From NCBI GenBank assembly GCA_036555325.1, contig DATBLQ010000046.1, positions 1 to 35,582 on the forward strand: 35,582 nt of DNA, written 5' to 3'. Source of the DNA: DATBLQ01 sp036555325. GTDB taxonomy: Bacteria; Pseudomonadota; Alphaproteobacteria; Rhizobiales; Aestuariivirgaceae. Both the position numbers and the translations under genes were made by a program. Shown here in pieces: positions 25,539 to 35,164 of this stretch (positions are counted from its first letter, which is position 1; the number at the start of each line of letters is the position of its first letter). The notes under the pieces were generated by a model. That model did no database searches, was not told the origin of the DNA, and saw only the letters and a list, made by a program, of their open reading frames with translations.

Positions 25539-26684
25539 CTAGGTGTGTTGAACTCCAACCATCGTCGGCTGCAGATCGGTCCGCGGTCGACGGCGCCCGA
25601 AAACCAGCACCAAACCCATGGTGTAGGCCATTGCCAGCAACGAAGACCCTCCATACGAGATGAACGGCAATGTCATACCTTTCGCAGGCATCAGCGACAA
25701 ATTTACGGCCATGTTGATCACCGTTTGCAGGCCGAATATGGCAACCAGCCCGGTCATTGCGAGCGTGGGAAACCCATCCTTCTCCTCCAGCGCTCGAAAC
25801 AAAACGCGCAGGATGATGAATGCGAATAGGCTCACAAGCACGATCCCGGCGAAGAATCCAAATTCCTCCCCGATCACCGAAAAAATGAAGTCCGAATGCG
25901 CATCCGGCAGAATCTGCTTTGCCGTTCCGCCACCGGGACCCGTTCCGAAGAGACCGCCATTGCCGAAGGCCTGGGTCGCCGTGTCCGTTTGAAAGGTGTC
26001 TCCCTTGTCCGGACTGAGGAATCGATCGATGCGTGATGCGACATGCGGCAGCGCATTATATGCAAAAACGATGCCCGAGACCCCGAGCGCAGCAAGTCCC
26101 AAAACCAATTTCCATGAAATGCCGAACGTTACCAGCATCACGGCAAACACGAGGCAGAGGAGCGCGGCCTGCCCAAAATCCGGCTGCGCCACTAGGAGAC
26201 TGATAATCAGCCCAAACAACAGGATGACCATGAGGTAACATGGCATGTCTGGCCGACGCGTCTTTTCGGACAGAAGCCACGCTGCGATCGTGACGAAGGC
26301 GGGCTTCACGAACTCCGATGGCTGTAGGTTAACGGGGCCGAGATTGATCCATCGATGCGCGCCCTTCACCTCGGGGCCGACCGCGATTGCCAGTGCCATG
26401 AGGATGATGCCCGCAGCCAGCACCGCCAGCGACACCCATCGCACTCCCCGTTCATGCAAGAAGGAGGTGAAAATGAGTATCGCAAGCGCCGGTACCAAGT
26501 AGGAAAGCTGGCGATCGAAGAAATGAAACGGCTCAAGACCCAGGCGAGCTGCAACCGGCGGACTTGCCGCAAGATTGATGATCACTCCAGCCGCCATCAA
26601 CAGCAGGATGGATGTCAGGAGCAGCTTGTCGACCGTAAACCACCATCGGGCGAGGGCTCCTCTGTCCGTTCTGCTGATCAGCAT
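25539..26684 (-). CDS. ftsW: Lipid II polymerase FtsW (SEDS family)
   Basis: FtsW is the divisome peptidoglycan glycosyltransferase acting with FtsI. The 381-residue membrane protein has about 10 helices. SEDS signatures are present: GAHRWINLGPVNLQPSEFVKPAF in the middle, QPDFGQA, a loop with SFQTDTATQAFGNGGLFGTGPG, and HSDFIFSVIGEEFGF. The end AMAYTMGLVLVFGRRRP is typical. It is 2 nt from murD and 16 nt from murG. A RodA role is unlikely given the dcw setting. Confidence 0.95.
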   Translation of the reverse strand: MLISRTDRGALARWWFTVDKLLLTSILLLMAAGVIINLAASPPVAARLGLEPFHFFDRQLSYLVPALAILIFTSFLHERGVRWVSLAVLAAGIILMALAIAVGPEVKGAHRWINLGPVNLQPSEFVKPAFVTIAAWLLSEKTRRPDMPCYLMVILLFGLIISLLVAQPDFGQAALLCLVFAVMLVTFGISWKLVLGLAALGVSGIVFAYNALPHVASRIDRFLSPDKGDTFQTDTATQAFGNGGLFGTGPGGGTAKQILPDAHSDFIFSVIGEEFGFFAGIVLVSLFAFIILRVLFRALEEKDGFPTLAMTGLVAIFGLQTVINMAVNLSLMPAKGMTLPFISYGGSSLLAMAYTMGLVLVFGRRRPRTDLQPTMVGVQHT

Positions 26685-26686
26685 CT

Positions 26687-28084
26687 TCAGCCCCCTTGCC
26701 GCATTTCCACGCCCGGCAGCGCGGCTACGTACTTGCGAAACGCATCTCCGCGTACTTCAAAATTCGGGTAGTGATCGAATGATGCGCACGCCGGCGAAAG
26801 CAGCACGGCGGACTCCCGCTTTCTGTCCTTGAGCGCATCGCGCGTTGCCGCCGCGACGGCCTTCTCCAGCGTCCCGCTGATCTCAACTGGGATCGCTCCC
26901 CCAATAGTATAAGCAAACTCCTCCGCCGCCTGGCCTATGAGATAGACCTTCACGATACGCGTGAAAAAAGGCTTCAGCGAGTCGATGCCGCCGGCCTTCG
27001 GTATCCCGCCGGCGATCCAGTAAATGGGTTCGAACGACGCCAGCGCCTTTGCAGCAGCATCCGCATTGGTTGCCTTGCTGTCATTGATGAATACGATTTC
27101 GCCGATCCTGCCCACTTCTTCCATGCGGTGCTCAAGGCCCGGAAAGCTGTTCATCCCCCTTTCGATTTCGGTCCTTGTCAACCCCAGGGCGCGGCCAGCG
27201 GCATAGGCCGCACAGGCATTCTGCCAGTTGTGCCTGCCACGCAATGCGCGCATTGACCTCAAATCCACAACGTTCAGGTCCTTCCCACCTTGCCGCTCAT
27301 GCAAAACGCCATCGATCGAGAACACGCCTTCCTCAAGCGGGCGCTCGACGGAAATTCGCACCAGCCTCGGCCCCGGTGGAATGGCCGCGGCAATTCGTTC
27401 TCCCCATTCGTCATCGACGCCGACGATGGCCGTATCGCCCTGCGTCTGGCGGACAAACATTCGTGCTTTTATGTCGGCATAGTGCTGCATGCTTCCATGA
27501 CGGTCGAGGTGGTCGGGCGTAAGGTTCATCAAAACACCCACTTGGGGCTTGAGGCCCGGCATGAGGTCGATTTGATACGATGACAGCTCCAATACGTAAA
27601 TTCGGCCCGGCTTCGGCTGATCGAGAAGAAAGACCGCCCTGCCGATGTTGCCGCCAGTCTGCACGTCCCTGCCCGCAACTTTGAAAACATGGCCCGTCAG
27701 TGCGGTTGTGGTTGACTTTCCGTTCGTTCCGGTGATCGCCACCAGCTTGGCGCCACTTCCGATAAGCTCGCGTTGAAAAATTTCTGTGTCGCCGATGATT
27801 TCAATTCCTGCAGCCCGCGCTTTCTTGACCGTCCAGTGAGGCTCGGGGTGCGTAAGAGGAACCCCCGGGCTCAAAACTAGGCTATGTAATTCCGTGAACT
27901 CGATACGGTCCAGGTCGCGCAGAGGAATCCCTTGCTCCACCGCTTTCTTTCGCGATACCTCCGAGTCATCCCACCCAGTCACGTCGGCACCACCCAGCCT
28001 CAATGCCTCGATGGCGGCTGTGCCGGAACGGGCTAGGCCGAACACGGCAACCTTTTTTCCGCTAAAGCCTTTGGCGGCAAACAT
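26687..28084 (-). CDS. murD: UDP-MurNAc-L-Ala--D-glutamate ligase MurD
   Basis: MurD adds D-glutamate to the stem peptide. The 465-residue protein has a Rossmann-like start (KVAVFGLARSGTAAIEAL), the ATP loop GTNGKST at 119-125, the LTPDHLDRHG segment carrying a Mg/carbamyl-lysine region, and a C-terminal domain with FINDSKATNADAAAKAL that is diagnostic for MurD. Length is normal. It lies 3 nt after mraY and 2 nt before ftsW. Confidence 0.97.
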   Translation of the reverse strand: MFAAKGFSGKKVAVFGLARSGTAAIEALRLGGADVTGWDDSEVSRKKAVEQGIPLRDLDRIEFTELHSLVLSPGVPLTHPEPHWTVKKARAAGIEIIGDTEIFQRELIGSGAKLVAITGTNGKSTTTALTGHVFKVAGRDVQTGGNIGRAVFLLDQPKPGRIYVLELSSYQIDLMPGLKPQVGVLMNLTPDHLDRHGSMQHYADIKARMFVRQTQGDTAIVGVDDEWGERIAAAIPPGPRLVRISVERPLEEGVFSIDGVLHERQGGKDLNVVDLRSMRALRGRHNWQNACAAYAAGRALGLTRTEIERGMNSFPGLEHRMEEVGRIGEIVFINDSKATNADAAAKALASFEPIYWIAGGIPKAGGIDSLKPFFTRIVKVYLIGQAAEEFAYTIGGAIPVEISGTLEKAVAAATRDALKDRKRESAVLLSPACASFDHYPNFEVRGDAFRKYVAALPGVEMRQGG

Positions 28085-28087
28085 GTC

Positions 28088-29176
28088 CTACCTCAGCTTT
28101 AGTGTCGCCAGGCCCAACAGCGCCAGCACGAAGGCAATGATCCAGAAGCGAATGACGATGGTCGGCTCCTTCCACCCTTTCTGTTCGAAGTGATGATGCA
28201 GGGGCGCCATTGCAAACACCCTCCTGCCCCATAGCCTGAAGGTTATCACCTGAACGATGACCGACACGGTCTCAAGCACGAACAGCCCGCCGATCACCAT
28301 CAGCACCACCTCATGCTTAGCTGCGACCGCAATCGCACCAAGTCCGCCTCCAAGCGAAAGCGCTCCCGTATCACCCATGAAAATCATGGCCGGGGGGGCG
28401 TTGAACCACAAAAATCCCAGGCCCGCCCCGATGATTGCTCCGCACAACACCGCCAGCTCACCCGAATGCCTGACAAAATGGACCTGCAGATAATCGGCGA
28501 AGACCGCGTTGCCTACGAGATAGACGATAACCCCATAGCTGCCGGCTGCGATCATCACCGGCACAATCGCCAGTCCGTCGAGTCCATCCGTCAGATTGAC
28601 TGCATTGCCGGCCCCGACAATGACAATTGCGCCAACCACGATGAATCCAAAACCAAACGGGATGAGCAGGTCCTTGAAGAACGGCAGTGCCATTTTTCCG
28701 GCGAGCGCTGGCTCGCCGATCCGCATGAACGCATAGACGGCGATGGCAGCGATCGCGAATTCGAACATCAGCCTGACTCTGCCGGGAAATCCCTTTGAGG
28801 ACGTCTTCGTCACCTTCAGAAAGTCGTCGTAGAAACCGATGGCACCGAAGCCCAGCATGACGAAAAGGACCGCCCATACGTAGAGATTGAGAAGATCGGC
28901 CCACAATAGTGTCGAGACGACGATCCCGAAAAGAATCATGAGGCCGCCCATTGTCGGCGTCCCTTGCTTCTCAACGAGATGCCGCTGCGGGCCATCGGAC
29001 CTGATCGGTTGTCCCCTGCCCTGTTTCAGCCGCAACACAGAGATCAGCCCCGGCCCGAACATGAACACGAGAAACAGCGCCGTCAGCATCGCGGCCCCGG
29101 TTCGCGAGGTCGTGTATCGCAAGGCGTTTAGCCCCGCAACATCATCGCCCAGTGCCTGGATGAGATGATAGAGCAT
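28088..29176 (-). CDS. mraY: Phospho-MurNAc-pentapeptide transferase MraY
   Basis: MraY moves phospho-MurNAc-pentapeptide onto undecaprenyl phosphate, making lipid I. From the ATG at 29176 it has 362 residues and about 10 helices. The signature GPQRHLVEKQGTPTMGG is at 62-78, the catalytic YDDFLK at 116-121, and the HHH motif is in APLHHHFEQKGWKE near the end. The open frame reaches 29389, but the extra 71 residues are Gly/Lys/Arg-rich and overlap murF, so they are not part of the protein. GGGAAG lies close to the ATG. Confidence 0.96.
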   Translation of the reverse strand: MLYHLIQALGDDVAGLNALRYTTSRTGAAMLTALFLVFMFGPGLISVLRLKQGRGQPIRSDGPQRHLVEKQGTPTMGGLMILFGIVVSTLLWADLLNLYVWAVLFVMLGFGAIGFYDDFLKVTKTSSKGFPGRVRLMFEFAIAAIAVYAFMRIGEPALAGKMALPFFKDLLIPFGFGFIVVGAIVIVGAGNAVNLTDGLDGLAIVPVMIAAGSYGVIVYLVGNAVFADYLQVHFVRHSGELAVLCGAIIGAGLGFLWFNAPPAMIFMGDTGALSLGGGLGAIAVAAKHEVVLMVIGGLFVLETVSVIVQVITFRLWGRRVFAMAPLHHHFEQKGWKEPTIVIRFWIIAFVLALLGLATLKLR

Positions 29177-29202
29177 ACTTCCCTTCCCCTGACTCCGTGG
29201 GA

Positions 29203-30621
29203 TTAGGCCATGCCGCCTGCCGCCGCAAATCTTTCCTTTATGGCCTCGACCAGGGGGCCCATGCGGCTTCCGAGCGACCCCTTGACCATTACCACGTCCC
29301 CCGCCTTCAGATCGTCCATGAGAAGCTTCTTTAACTCCTCCGAACTCGGTGCATATTTTCCCTTTCGGCCTGCCGGGATCTTGTCCCATAGATGCCGCAT
29401 CAGGGGCCCGCAGGCGTATAGGGCATCCGCACCCGATGCGTCTATGGCGCTGGCGAGATCCGCGTGCAGGGCCGAACTGTGCTCGCCAAGCTCTAGCATA
29501 TCACCCAGGACAGCGATTCTCCTGCCACCCTTGGCAGGCCTGGTATTACCCAGAACAGCCAACGCCGCCTTAACAGAGGCAGGATTGGCATTGTAACTCT
29601 CATCGATCAGGGTCAGCTCTCCGCCCGGCGCGCCCACTTTCAAGCGCGCTCCTCTCCCTTTCGGAGGTGACAATGCCGCAAGGGCCAAGGCCGAGCGTGC
29701 AAGATCGGCTCCCATGAGCTTTGCCGCCGCGAGCACCGCGAGGCTGTTCATGACCAGGTGCTCTCCGGGCGCGCCAAGCTTGTAGATGATCTCTTCTCCA
29801 AAAATCGAAGCCGTTACGCATGAACAGGTTTCATGCAGCACCACCGACCCCAGCCTGCAGTCGGCCGAGGCATCTTTGCCGAAACTGTAGATACGCTCGA
29901 TTCCGGCGGTTTTTGCCGCCTCCTCCAGTCTCCCGTAATAGGCATTGTCGCGATTGAGCACCGCCGAGCCGCCAGCCTCAACGCCACCGAAGATCTCCGA
30001 TTTCGCATCGGCAATGTCTTCCATCGATCTGAAATGACCCAAGTGGCTTGCGGCAATCGTGGTGATGACGGCAACACTGGGTCTCACCATTCTCGTAAGA
30101 GGGGTGATTTCGCCGGGATGGTTCATGCCGATCTCGAAAATGGCGAACCTGGCACCCCGCGGCATGCGAGCCAGCGATAGCGGCACTCCCCAATGATTGT
30201 TATAGGATGCAAGCGAGGCGTGCGTTTCACCCTGCGGGATCAAAGCCAGACGCAAGGCTTCTTTTGTTCCAGTCTTGCCGACGCTTCCGGTAATCGCCGC
30301 TATCTTCGCTGTGGTGCGTGCACGCGCCGCCATGCCGAGACGCCGAAGCGCCGCAAGGGGTTCATCGACAATGAGCAACGCCCCTTTTGACTTCATTGCC
30401 TCGTCGGGGCGCGAAACCATCGCCAATCCCGCTCCGGCTATCAGCGCCTGCGCTGCAAACTCGTGACCATCCCGGTGCTCTCCCTGGATGGCAACGAAAA
30501 TATCCCCCGGCGCAATCGACCGGCTGTCGATGGAAACCCCTCCCAACGTCGCCGGTGGCGTGCCTTCCAGCCTTCCGTTTGTGGCCTCGACCACCTCCTT
30601 GAGCGTCCACAGTTCAGACAT
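29203..30621 (-). CDS. murF: UDP-MurNAc-tripeptide--D-Ala-D-Ala ligase MurF
   Basis: MurF adds the D-Ala-D-Ala made by Ddl to the UDP-MurNAc-tripeptide. From the ATG at 30621 it has 472 residues. The N-terminal part begins LWTLKEVVEATNGRLEG, with SIDSRSIAPGDIFVAI. The ATP loop is TGSVGKTGTKEAL, followed by NYNNHWGVPLSLARM-like SYNNHWGVPLSLARM, EIGMNHPGEI and LIDESYNANPASVKAAL, all specific for MurF. The ATG overlaps the murE stop by 8 nt and has AGAGG about 10 nt upstream. The frame also extends 11 codons further to 30654. Confidence 0.96.
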   Translation of the reverse strand: MSELWTLKEVVEATNGRLEGTPPATLGGVSIDSRSIAPGDIFVAIQGEHRDGHEFAAQALIAGAGLAMVSRPDEAMKSKGALLIVDEPLAALRRLGMAARARTTAKIAAITGSVGKTGTKEALRLALIPQGETHASLASYNNHWGVPLSLARMPRGARFAIFEIGMNHPGEITPLTRMVRPSVAVITTIAASHLGHFRSMEDIADAKSEIFGGVEAGGSAVLNRDNAYYGRLEEAAKTAGIERIYSFGKDASADCRLGSVVLHETCSCVTASIFGEEIIYKLGAPGEHLVMNSLAVLAAAKLMGADLARSALALAALSPPKGRGARLKVGAPGGELTLIDESYNANPASVKAALAVLGNTRPAKGGRRIAVLGDMLELGEHSSALHADLASAIDASGADALYACGPLMRHLWDKIPAGRKGKYAPSSEELKKLLMDDLKAGDVVMVKGSLGSRMGPLVEAIKERFAAAGGMA

Positions 30622-32077
30622 TGGCCCCCGCCTCTCGGGTCGCAGCGCGCACAACCTCGTGATCGCTGAAGGCTTTGACCTCGGTTCCGACGGTTTGTCC
30701 AGTTTCGTGACCTTTGCCCGCGACCACCAATAAGTCGCCCGCTTGCAGCGATTTTATTGCACTGTGAATCGCCTCCTCTCGGCTGCCGATCTCGATGGCC
30801 TGCGGGAACGCCTTCATGATTTCGGCTCGGATGGTGGCTGGGTTTTCACTTCGCGGATTGTCGTCGGTGACATAGCCGACATCGGCCAGACGTTGAGCGA
30901 CTGCACCCATCTGCGGACGTTTCCCCTTGTCACGATCCCCGCCGCAGCCGAAGACCACGACCAGTCGCTTCTTTGCATAGGGTCGCAGCGCCGACAGCAC
31001 CGTTTCAAGCGCCGCCGGCGTGTGTGCATAATCGACGTAAACCGTTGCTCCGGACATCGTTGTTGCAACTCGCTCAAGCCTTCCCCTGGCGCCCTTGAGA
31101 CTTTCAAGAGCTTGGAGCGTTACATCCTCCTGGCCACCCGTCGCAATAACAAGACCTGCCGCTACGAGTGCATTGAACGCCTGGAAGTCACCCGCAAGGG
31201 GCAGGAATACCGTGCGGCAGACACCTCGCCCCTCGATTTGCAGCGCTTGGCCGAACTCCTCCTGCTTGCGTGACACGAGCCTGAGTTCTTTCCCACTGAC
31301 GCCCACCGTATAGGAAACAAGCCCGTGCTTTTTGGCGGCTGTCAGCACCTCCTGCCCGTGCGAGGAATCAATATGAATGACGGCTGGCGATCCGCGCGGC
31401 AACAGCTCTTCGAACAATCTCAGCTTGGCGGCGAGGTAGTCTTCGAATGAAGAATGATAGTCGAGATGGTCCCTCGACAGATTGGTAAAGGCGCCGGCGG
31501 CGAATTTCACTCCGTCCAGGCGGAACTGAGCGAGTCCATGACTGGACGCTTCGAGCGAAAGATGGCTCACCCGGTCGCGGCTCTTGAGCTTTGCGAGGAC
31601 GGCATGCAACTCCACCGGATCGGGCGTGGTGTGGCTCAAATACTCCTCTCCCGCCGGGCCTACCACTCCAATCGTCCCGATGCTCGCCGAACGAAAACCC
31701 ATCTGCTGCCAGATTTGGCGTACGAACGAGGCCACCGAAGTTTTCCCGTTTGTCCCGGTTACGGCCACGCACAGATCGGGTTGCTCGCGATAGAAACGGG
31801 CGGCCGCCAAGGCCAGCCGCTGCCTCGGATTGACATCGAAGATAACGGGCGCCCGTGTGCTCCTCACCTTGGGTTCGGCGACGATGGCTTTTGCTCCCTT
31901 GGCAAGGGCCTCATCAATGTAGCTCGCGCCATCGGCGCGGGTTCCGGGAATCGCGAAGAACAGGTAACCGGGCTTTACTTGCCTGCTATCGGCCGAGAGA
32001 CCAACGATTTCGAGTCGCGCAACCTCTTCTGCCATTTCCATTTGCGGTCCGAGCAGCGACCGAAGACTCATGCGCAT
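30614..32077 (-). CDS. murE: UDP-MurNAc-dipeptide--meso-DAP ligase MurE
   Basis: MurE adds the third stem residue. The 487-residue protein has SADSRQVKPGYLFFAIPG, the ATP loop GTNGKTS (108-114), TTPDPVELHAVL, and LSRDHLDYH. The DNPR motif at 406-409 (VTDDNPRSENP) marks meso-diaminopimelate as the added residue rather than lysine, as expected for a Gram-negative. Two possible ATGs are two codons apart at 32077 and 32071. It starts 3 nt after ftsI and overlaps murF. Confidence 0.97.
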   Translation of the reverse strand: MRMSLRSLLGPQMEMAEEVARLEIVGLSADSRQVKPGYLFFAIPGTRADGASYIDEALAKGAKAIVAEPKVRSTRAPVIFDVNPRQRLALAAARFYREQPDLCVAVTGTNGKTSVASFVRQIWQQMGFRSASIGTIGVVGPAGEEYLSHTTPDPVELHAVLAKLKSRDRVSHLSLEASSHGLAQFRLDGVKFAAGAFTNLSRDHLDYHSSFEDYLAAKLRLFEELLPRGSPAVIHIDSSHGQEVLTAAKKHGLVSYTVGVSGKELRLVSRKQEEFGQALQIEGRGVCRTVFLPLAGDFQAFNALVAAGLVIATGGQEDVTLQALESLKGARGRLERVATTMSGATVYVDYAHTPAALETVLSALRPYAKKRLVVVFGCGGDRDKGKRPQMGAVAQRLADVGYVTDDNPRSENPATIRAEIMKAFPQAIEIGSREEAIHSAIKSLQAGDLLVVAGKGHETGQTVGTEVKAFSDHEVVRAATREAGANV

Positions 32078-32080
32078 GGC

Positions 32081-33751
32081 CTAGTCACCGATCGTGCCGG
32101 CTTGGACTTGCGTGGCCAGCCTGAGAGCGTCCACAGGGGTGATCTTGGGTTCCACTCCGAGGATTGTGGCAATCCGCTCGATGATCTTCCCGGCTGCCGG
32201 CACCGCATTCCATCCCGCCGTGGCAAAGCCCTGTGTATCCGGCGCCGCTTGCGGTTCATCGAGAAGAACAAGGAGAACAAATTGTGGTTCATCCATCGGA
32301 AATGCGCCAACAAATGTGGTCAAACGATGATCCCGGCTGTAGCGACCGGCGATGACCTTTTCCGCCGACCCGGTCTTGCCGCCCACTCTGAAGCCGGGCG
32401 CGTTGGCTCTGGTGGCCGTTCCCTCCGTAACGTTGAGCTGCAAAAGATAGCGCATCGTTTCGCTTGTCTTTGCGCTGATCACCCGCCGTGAAACTGCTGC
32501 CGCTGCCTCTTTGTCGCGCTTGAAGAACGTGGGCTCGATCAACAGCCCCCCGTTGACGAACGCTGCAACAGCCGATGCAAGCTGCAAGGGTTGAATCGAG
32601 ATCCCATGGCCAAAGGCGGCCGTCATCGTGCTTATGTGGGTCCACCGATCCGGGTGCAGTGGTTCGGCGGCTTCCGGCAGCTCCGTACGCAGCCGATCGA
32701 ACAATCCGAGCTTCTTCAGAAACGCCTGATGCTCTTCTATCCCTACCTCCAGCGCCATCTTTGCCGTGCCGATGTTCGAGGAATGCGTGAACACCTCAGG
32801 AACCGTGAGAATTCTTCGTGTCGCATGGTAATCGTCGATGCGCGATTTTCCCGCCGGCAGAGGACGCCGGCAGTCGTAGGTTTTGTTGAGATCGGCCACC
32901 CCTCGGTCGAGCGCCATGGCGAAGGTAACCGTCTTGACCGACGACCCAAGCTCGAACACGCCCCCTGAGAAGCGGTTCATGCGCGTCTGGTCCTGTGCCT
33001 CCTTGGGATCGTTCGGATTGAAGTCCGGCAGCGACACTGCTGCCAGCACTTCGCCTGACCGCACATCGAGCACGATGCCGGCTCCCGCAGTCGCCCTGTA
33101 TTTGGCTATTGCGGCGGTGAGCTCGCTCGTCACCGCGTGCTGCACGCGCACGTCGATCGAAAGGACGGCCGGCAGGGCGGTACCGCTGCCAGGCTCCGCC
33201 AGTGATGCGGTGTAAAGCGCGCCGCGATCGTCGAGATATTTTTCGATGCCCGCCAGCCCCCGTGAATCGACATCGACATACCCCAGCACATGGGCGGCCA
33301 GACGGCCCATCGGGTAGACGCGTCTCGTCTCGTTGCGAAAGCCCACAGCCGGTAGGCCAAGACTGTGAATGAGCTCCTTCTGGCTCGGCGTTATCTGTCG
33401 CTTGAGCCAAACGAAAGCGCGCTTCTGCGATAGCCGCTCGCGCAGCTCCCGTGCACGGAGCTCCGGCATTGTGGCAGTCAGCAACTCGACCGCTTCGTCG
33501 GTATCCACAATCTTGCGCGGATCCGCATAAAGAGACGGGATGGAAATATCCGTGGCGAGGACCACGCCGTTGCGGTCAATGATGTCCGGCCGTGGAAATT
33601 TTTCTTTGACCTCGAGGCGTGTCTGGTCCCCTGGCGTTGCCGCCGGCCATAATGACAATTGGCCGAACCGAACCGCGATGATGCAAAAGCACAGCGCGAA
33701 ACCGCAAATGATCAACCTGATCCGCTTTTGTCCCTGCAGCGTGTTGCTCAT
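32081..33751 (-). CDS. ftsI: Division transpeptidase FtsI (PBP3)
   Basis: FtsI is the class B penicillin-binding protein that crosslinks septal peptidoglycan. The 556-residue protein has one N-terminal transmembrane helix (about 11-28), a dimerisation/pedestal domain (about 50-180) with RPDIIDRNGVVLAT and RVYPMGRLAAHVLGY, and the transpeptidase domain. The active-site motifs are SxxK at S270-K273 (ELGSSVK), SxN at 324-326 (SSN), and KTG at 459-461. The residue after the catalytic serine is Ser rather than the more usual Thr (GSTFK in many homologues). Its start overlaps the ftsL stop by 4 nt. Confidence 0.96.
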   Translation of the reverse strand: MSNTLQGQKRIRLIICGFALCFCIIAVRFGQLSLWPAATPGDQTRLEVKEKFPRPDIIDRNGVVLATDISIPSLYADPRKIVDTDEAVELLTATMPELRARELRERLSQKRAFVWLKRQITPSQKELIHSLGLPAVGFRNETRRVYPMGRLAAHVLGYVDVDSRGLAGIEKYLDDRGALYTASLAEPGSGTALPAVLSIDVRVQHAVTSELTAAIAKYRATAGAGIVLDVRSGEVLAAVSLPDFNPNDPKEAQDQTRMNRFSGGVFELGSSVKTVTFAMALDRGVADLNKTYDCRRPLPAGKSRIDDYHATRRILTVPEVFTHSSNIGTAKMALEVGIEEHQAFLKKLGLFDRLRTELPEAAEPLHPDRWTHISTMTAAFGHGISIQPLQLASAVAAFVNGGLLIEPTFFKRDKEAAAAVSRRVISAKTSETMRYLLQLNVTEGTATRANAPGFRVGGKTGSAEKVIAGRYSRDHRLTTFVGAFPMDEPQFVLLVLLDEPQAAPDTQGFATAGWNAVPAAGKIIERIATILGVEPKITPVDALRLATQVQAGTIGD

Positions 33752-34107
33752 TGCTGGGCCTGGTCTAGGGCTCTGAGCACATCACCGATGGGATCCGGCT
33801 GCGATCCGGGGGCGGTGATCTGTGCTGGCGGCAGTCGCGTCTCTATGTCCTCGACTCCAATCCTTTGCGTTGGACTCGTCACGCGCAAGTCCAGGTGTTT
33901 GGCAGCGAGATGCTCGATGCGATCTGGCCTCGTCAGCATGCTCCATTCTGCAATGAGCAGCTTGTAGTTTTCTCGCTCGTCCTTTATTTGCGCTTCAAGC
34001 CGCCCTATTTCCCGTTCCCCGCTGCGCGTGTCATGCTCGAGCGCATAAACGAAATACGCAGCGACCAGCAAGCCCAAGACCAAGAGTGCGTTGAGGAAGC
34101 GCAACAT
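33748..34107 (-). CDS. ftsL: Cell division protein FtsL
   Basis: From the ATG at 34107 this is a 119-residue bitopic protein. It has a short cytoplasmic N-terminus, one transmembrane helix at about 2-21 (LRFLNALLVLGLLVAAYFVY), and a coiled coil (REIGRLEAQIKDERENYKLL). LTRPDRIEHLAAKHLDL follows, the usual FtsL motif, and then a Pro/Gln-rich tail. It works with FtsQ and an FtsB-like partner to activate FtsWI. The frame extends to 34182, but the ATG at 34107 overlaps the rsmH stop (TGATG), the usual arrangement, and the added 25 residues are not hydrophobic. It was called by position and structure because sequence conservation is low. Confidence 0.9.
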   Translation of the reverse strand: MLRFLNALLVLGLLVAAYFVYALEHDTRSGEREIGRLEAQIKDERENYKLLIAEWSMLTRPDRIEHLAAKHLDLRVTSPTQRIGVEDIETRLPPAQITAPGSQPDPIGDVLRALDQAQQ

Positions 34108-35108
34108 CAGCCGTTGCCCTTGCTGCGGGCCAGCGCCAGGAGATCGGCGCTGATCGGGTGCGCCGGGCCATCGGTGCGGCACGCCGCCCGCAACTTTGCC
34201 GATCTCGCCCGCGGGTTGCTTTCGATTTCCTCCCTGCTGGGGGTGACTGCGCCACGCTGGAGAAGCTCAAAACTTGGAATGGCCGGCGTCAGGGCGGGAT
34301 GATGCCGGGAAGGCTGGGCTACGCGCCCGCTGCGCTCATTGAGGAAGCGCTTGACGATGCGATCCTCGAGCGAATGGAATGTCACGACGGCAAGCCTGCC
34401 GCCGGTTTTGAGCAGCCTTTCAGCCGCACCGAGACCTGAGACCAGCTCCCGCAGTTCCTGGTTCACATAGATCCGCAAGGCCTGGAATGTTCGCGTCGCC
34501 GGGTGAATGGAATAGTGCGGGGGCCGTCCCACTACGGACTCCACGAGACGTGCGAGTTCTCCCGTCCGGGTAAACGGTTTGTCCGAGCGGGCTCTTGAGA
34601 TCGCGCGTGCGATTGCCTGCGCCCGGCGCTCTTCTCCGAAGACCGCGATCACTCGCTTCAACTCCGCCTCCGACAATGTATTGACCACATCGGCGGCGCT
34701 GACGCCGTGCTTCCCCATGCGCATGTCGAGAGGCCCGTCCTTCTGGAAGGAAAAGCCCCGCTCGGCATCATCGATCTGGATCGAAGAAACCCCGATGTCG
34801 AGCACCACCCCGTCGACCTTGTCGATCCCGCGAGCGGCCAGGAGTTCGTACATGTTGGAAAAGAGACCTTCGATGAGTGTCAGCCTTCCGGGAAAGGCGG
34901 CCAGCAGGGCCACACCTGCTTCAATGGCTTGCGGGTCGCGGTCGATTGCATAGACGGCGCAATTCGCCGCTTCCAGAATTGCCCTTGTGTAGCCGCCCCC
35001 GCCAAAGGTGCCGTCGACATAGATGCCTGACTCCCGCGGTGAGAGCGCTTCGATCACTTCGGCAAGCAGGACCGGGCGATGCATAGAGTGGCCGATTTCC
35101 ATGTCCAT
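34107..35108 (-). CDS. rsmH: 16S rRNA (cytosine-1402-N4) methyltransferase RsmH (MraW)
   Basis: RsmH methylates N4 of C1402 in 16S rRNA and fine-tunes decoding. The 333-residue protein shows HRPVLLAEVIEAL, the SAM motif VDGTFGGGGYTRAIL, VVLDIGVSSIQIDDAERGFSF, GPLDMRM, and the C-terminal VTFHSLEDRIVKRF, all RsmH hallmarks. The start is not fixed: ATGs at 35108, 35102 and 35084 (before HRPVLL) are all possible, and none has a strong ribosome-binding site. It is the first gene of the dcw operon here; mraZ, which usually precedes it, is absent. Confidence 0.95.
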   Translation of the reverse strand: MDMEIGHSMHRPVLLAEVIEALSPRESGIYVDGTFGGGGYTRAILEAANCAVYAIDRDPQAIEAGVALLAAFPGRLTLIEGLFSNMYELLAARGIDKVDGVVLDIGVSSIQIDDAERGFSFQKDGPLDMRMGKHGVSAADVVNTLSEAELKRVIAVFGEERRAQAIARAISRARSDKPFTRTGELARLVESVVGRPPHYSIHPATRTFQALRIYVNQELRELVSGLGAAERLLKTGGRLAVVTFHSLEDRIVKRFLNERSGRVAQPSRHHPALTPAIPSFELLQRGAVTPSREEIESNPRARSAKLRAACRTDGPAHPISADLLALARSKGNG

Positions 35109-35149
35109 CCGCGGGGTTAACGGATTTTAGGACATTGCGCCGGACGTGC

Positions 35150-35164
35150 TTAACAAATCGTTGA
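35150..35164. promoter_or_regulatory. Weak CtrA-like box upstream of rsmH
   Basis: TTAA-N7-TTGA has the spacing of a CtrA box and lies 42 nt before rsmH, but matches the full consensus at only 7 of 9 positions. The rest of the 222-nt divergent intergenic region (35109-35330) must hold promoters for rsmH and the plus-strand gene at 35331; I see no mraZ in it. Confidence 0.25.

Noticed and set aside
25523..25654. A 44-residue N-terminal extension of MurG
   Set aside because: It overlaps ftsW, is rich in Trp and Cys, and the conserved MurG start lies after a ribosome-binding site at the ATG at 25522.
29177..29389. A 71-residue N-terminal extension of MraY
   Set aside because: It lies over the end of murF, is Gly/Lys/Arg-rich and is unlike MraY; the ATG at 29176 fits the family.
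31454..32491. A 345-codon plus-strand open frame
   Set aside because: It is antisense to murE and the end of ftsI, both of which carry all family motifs. Its protein is Arg/Gly-rich with no domain.
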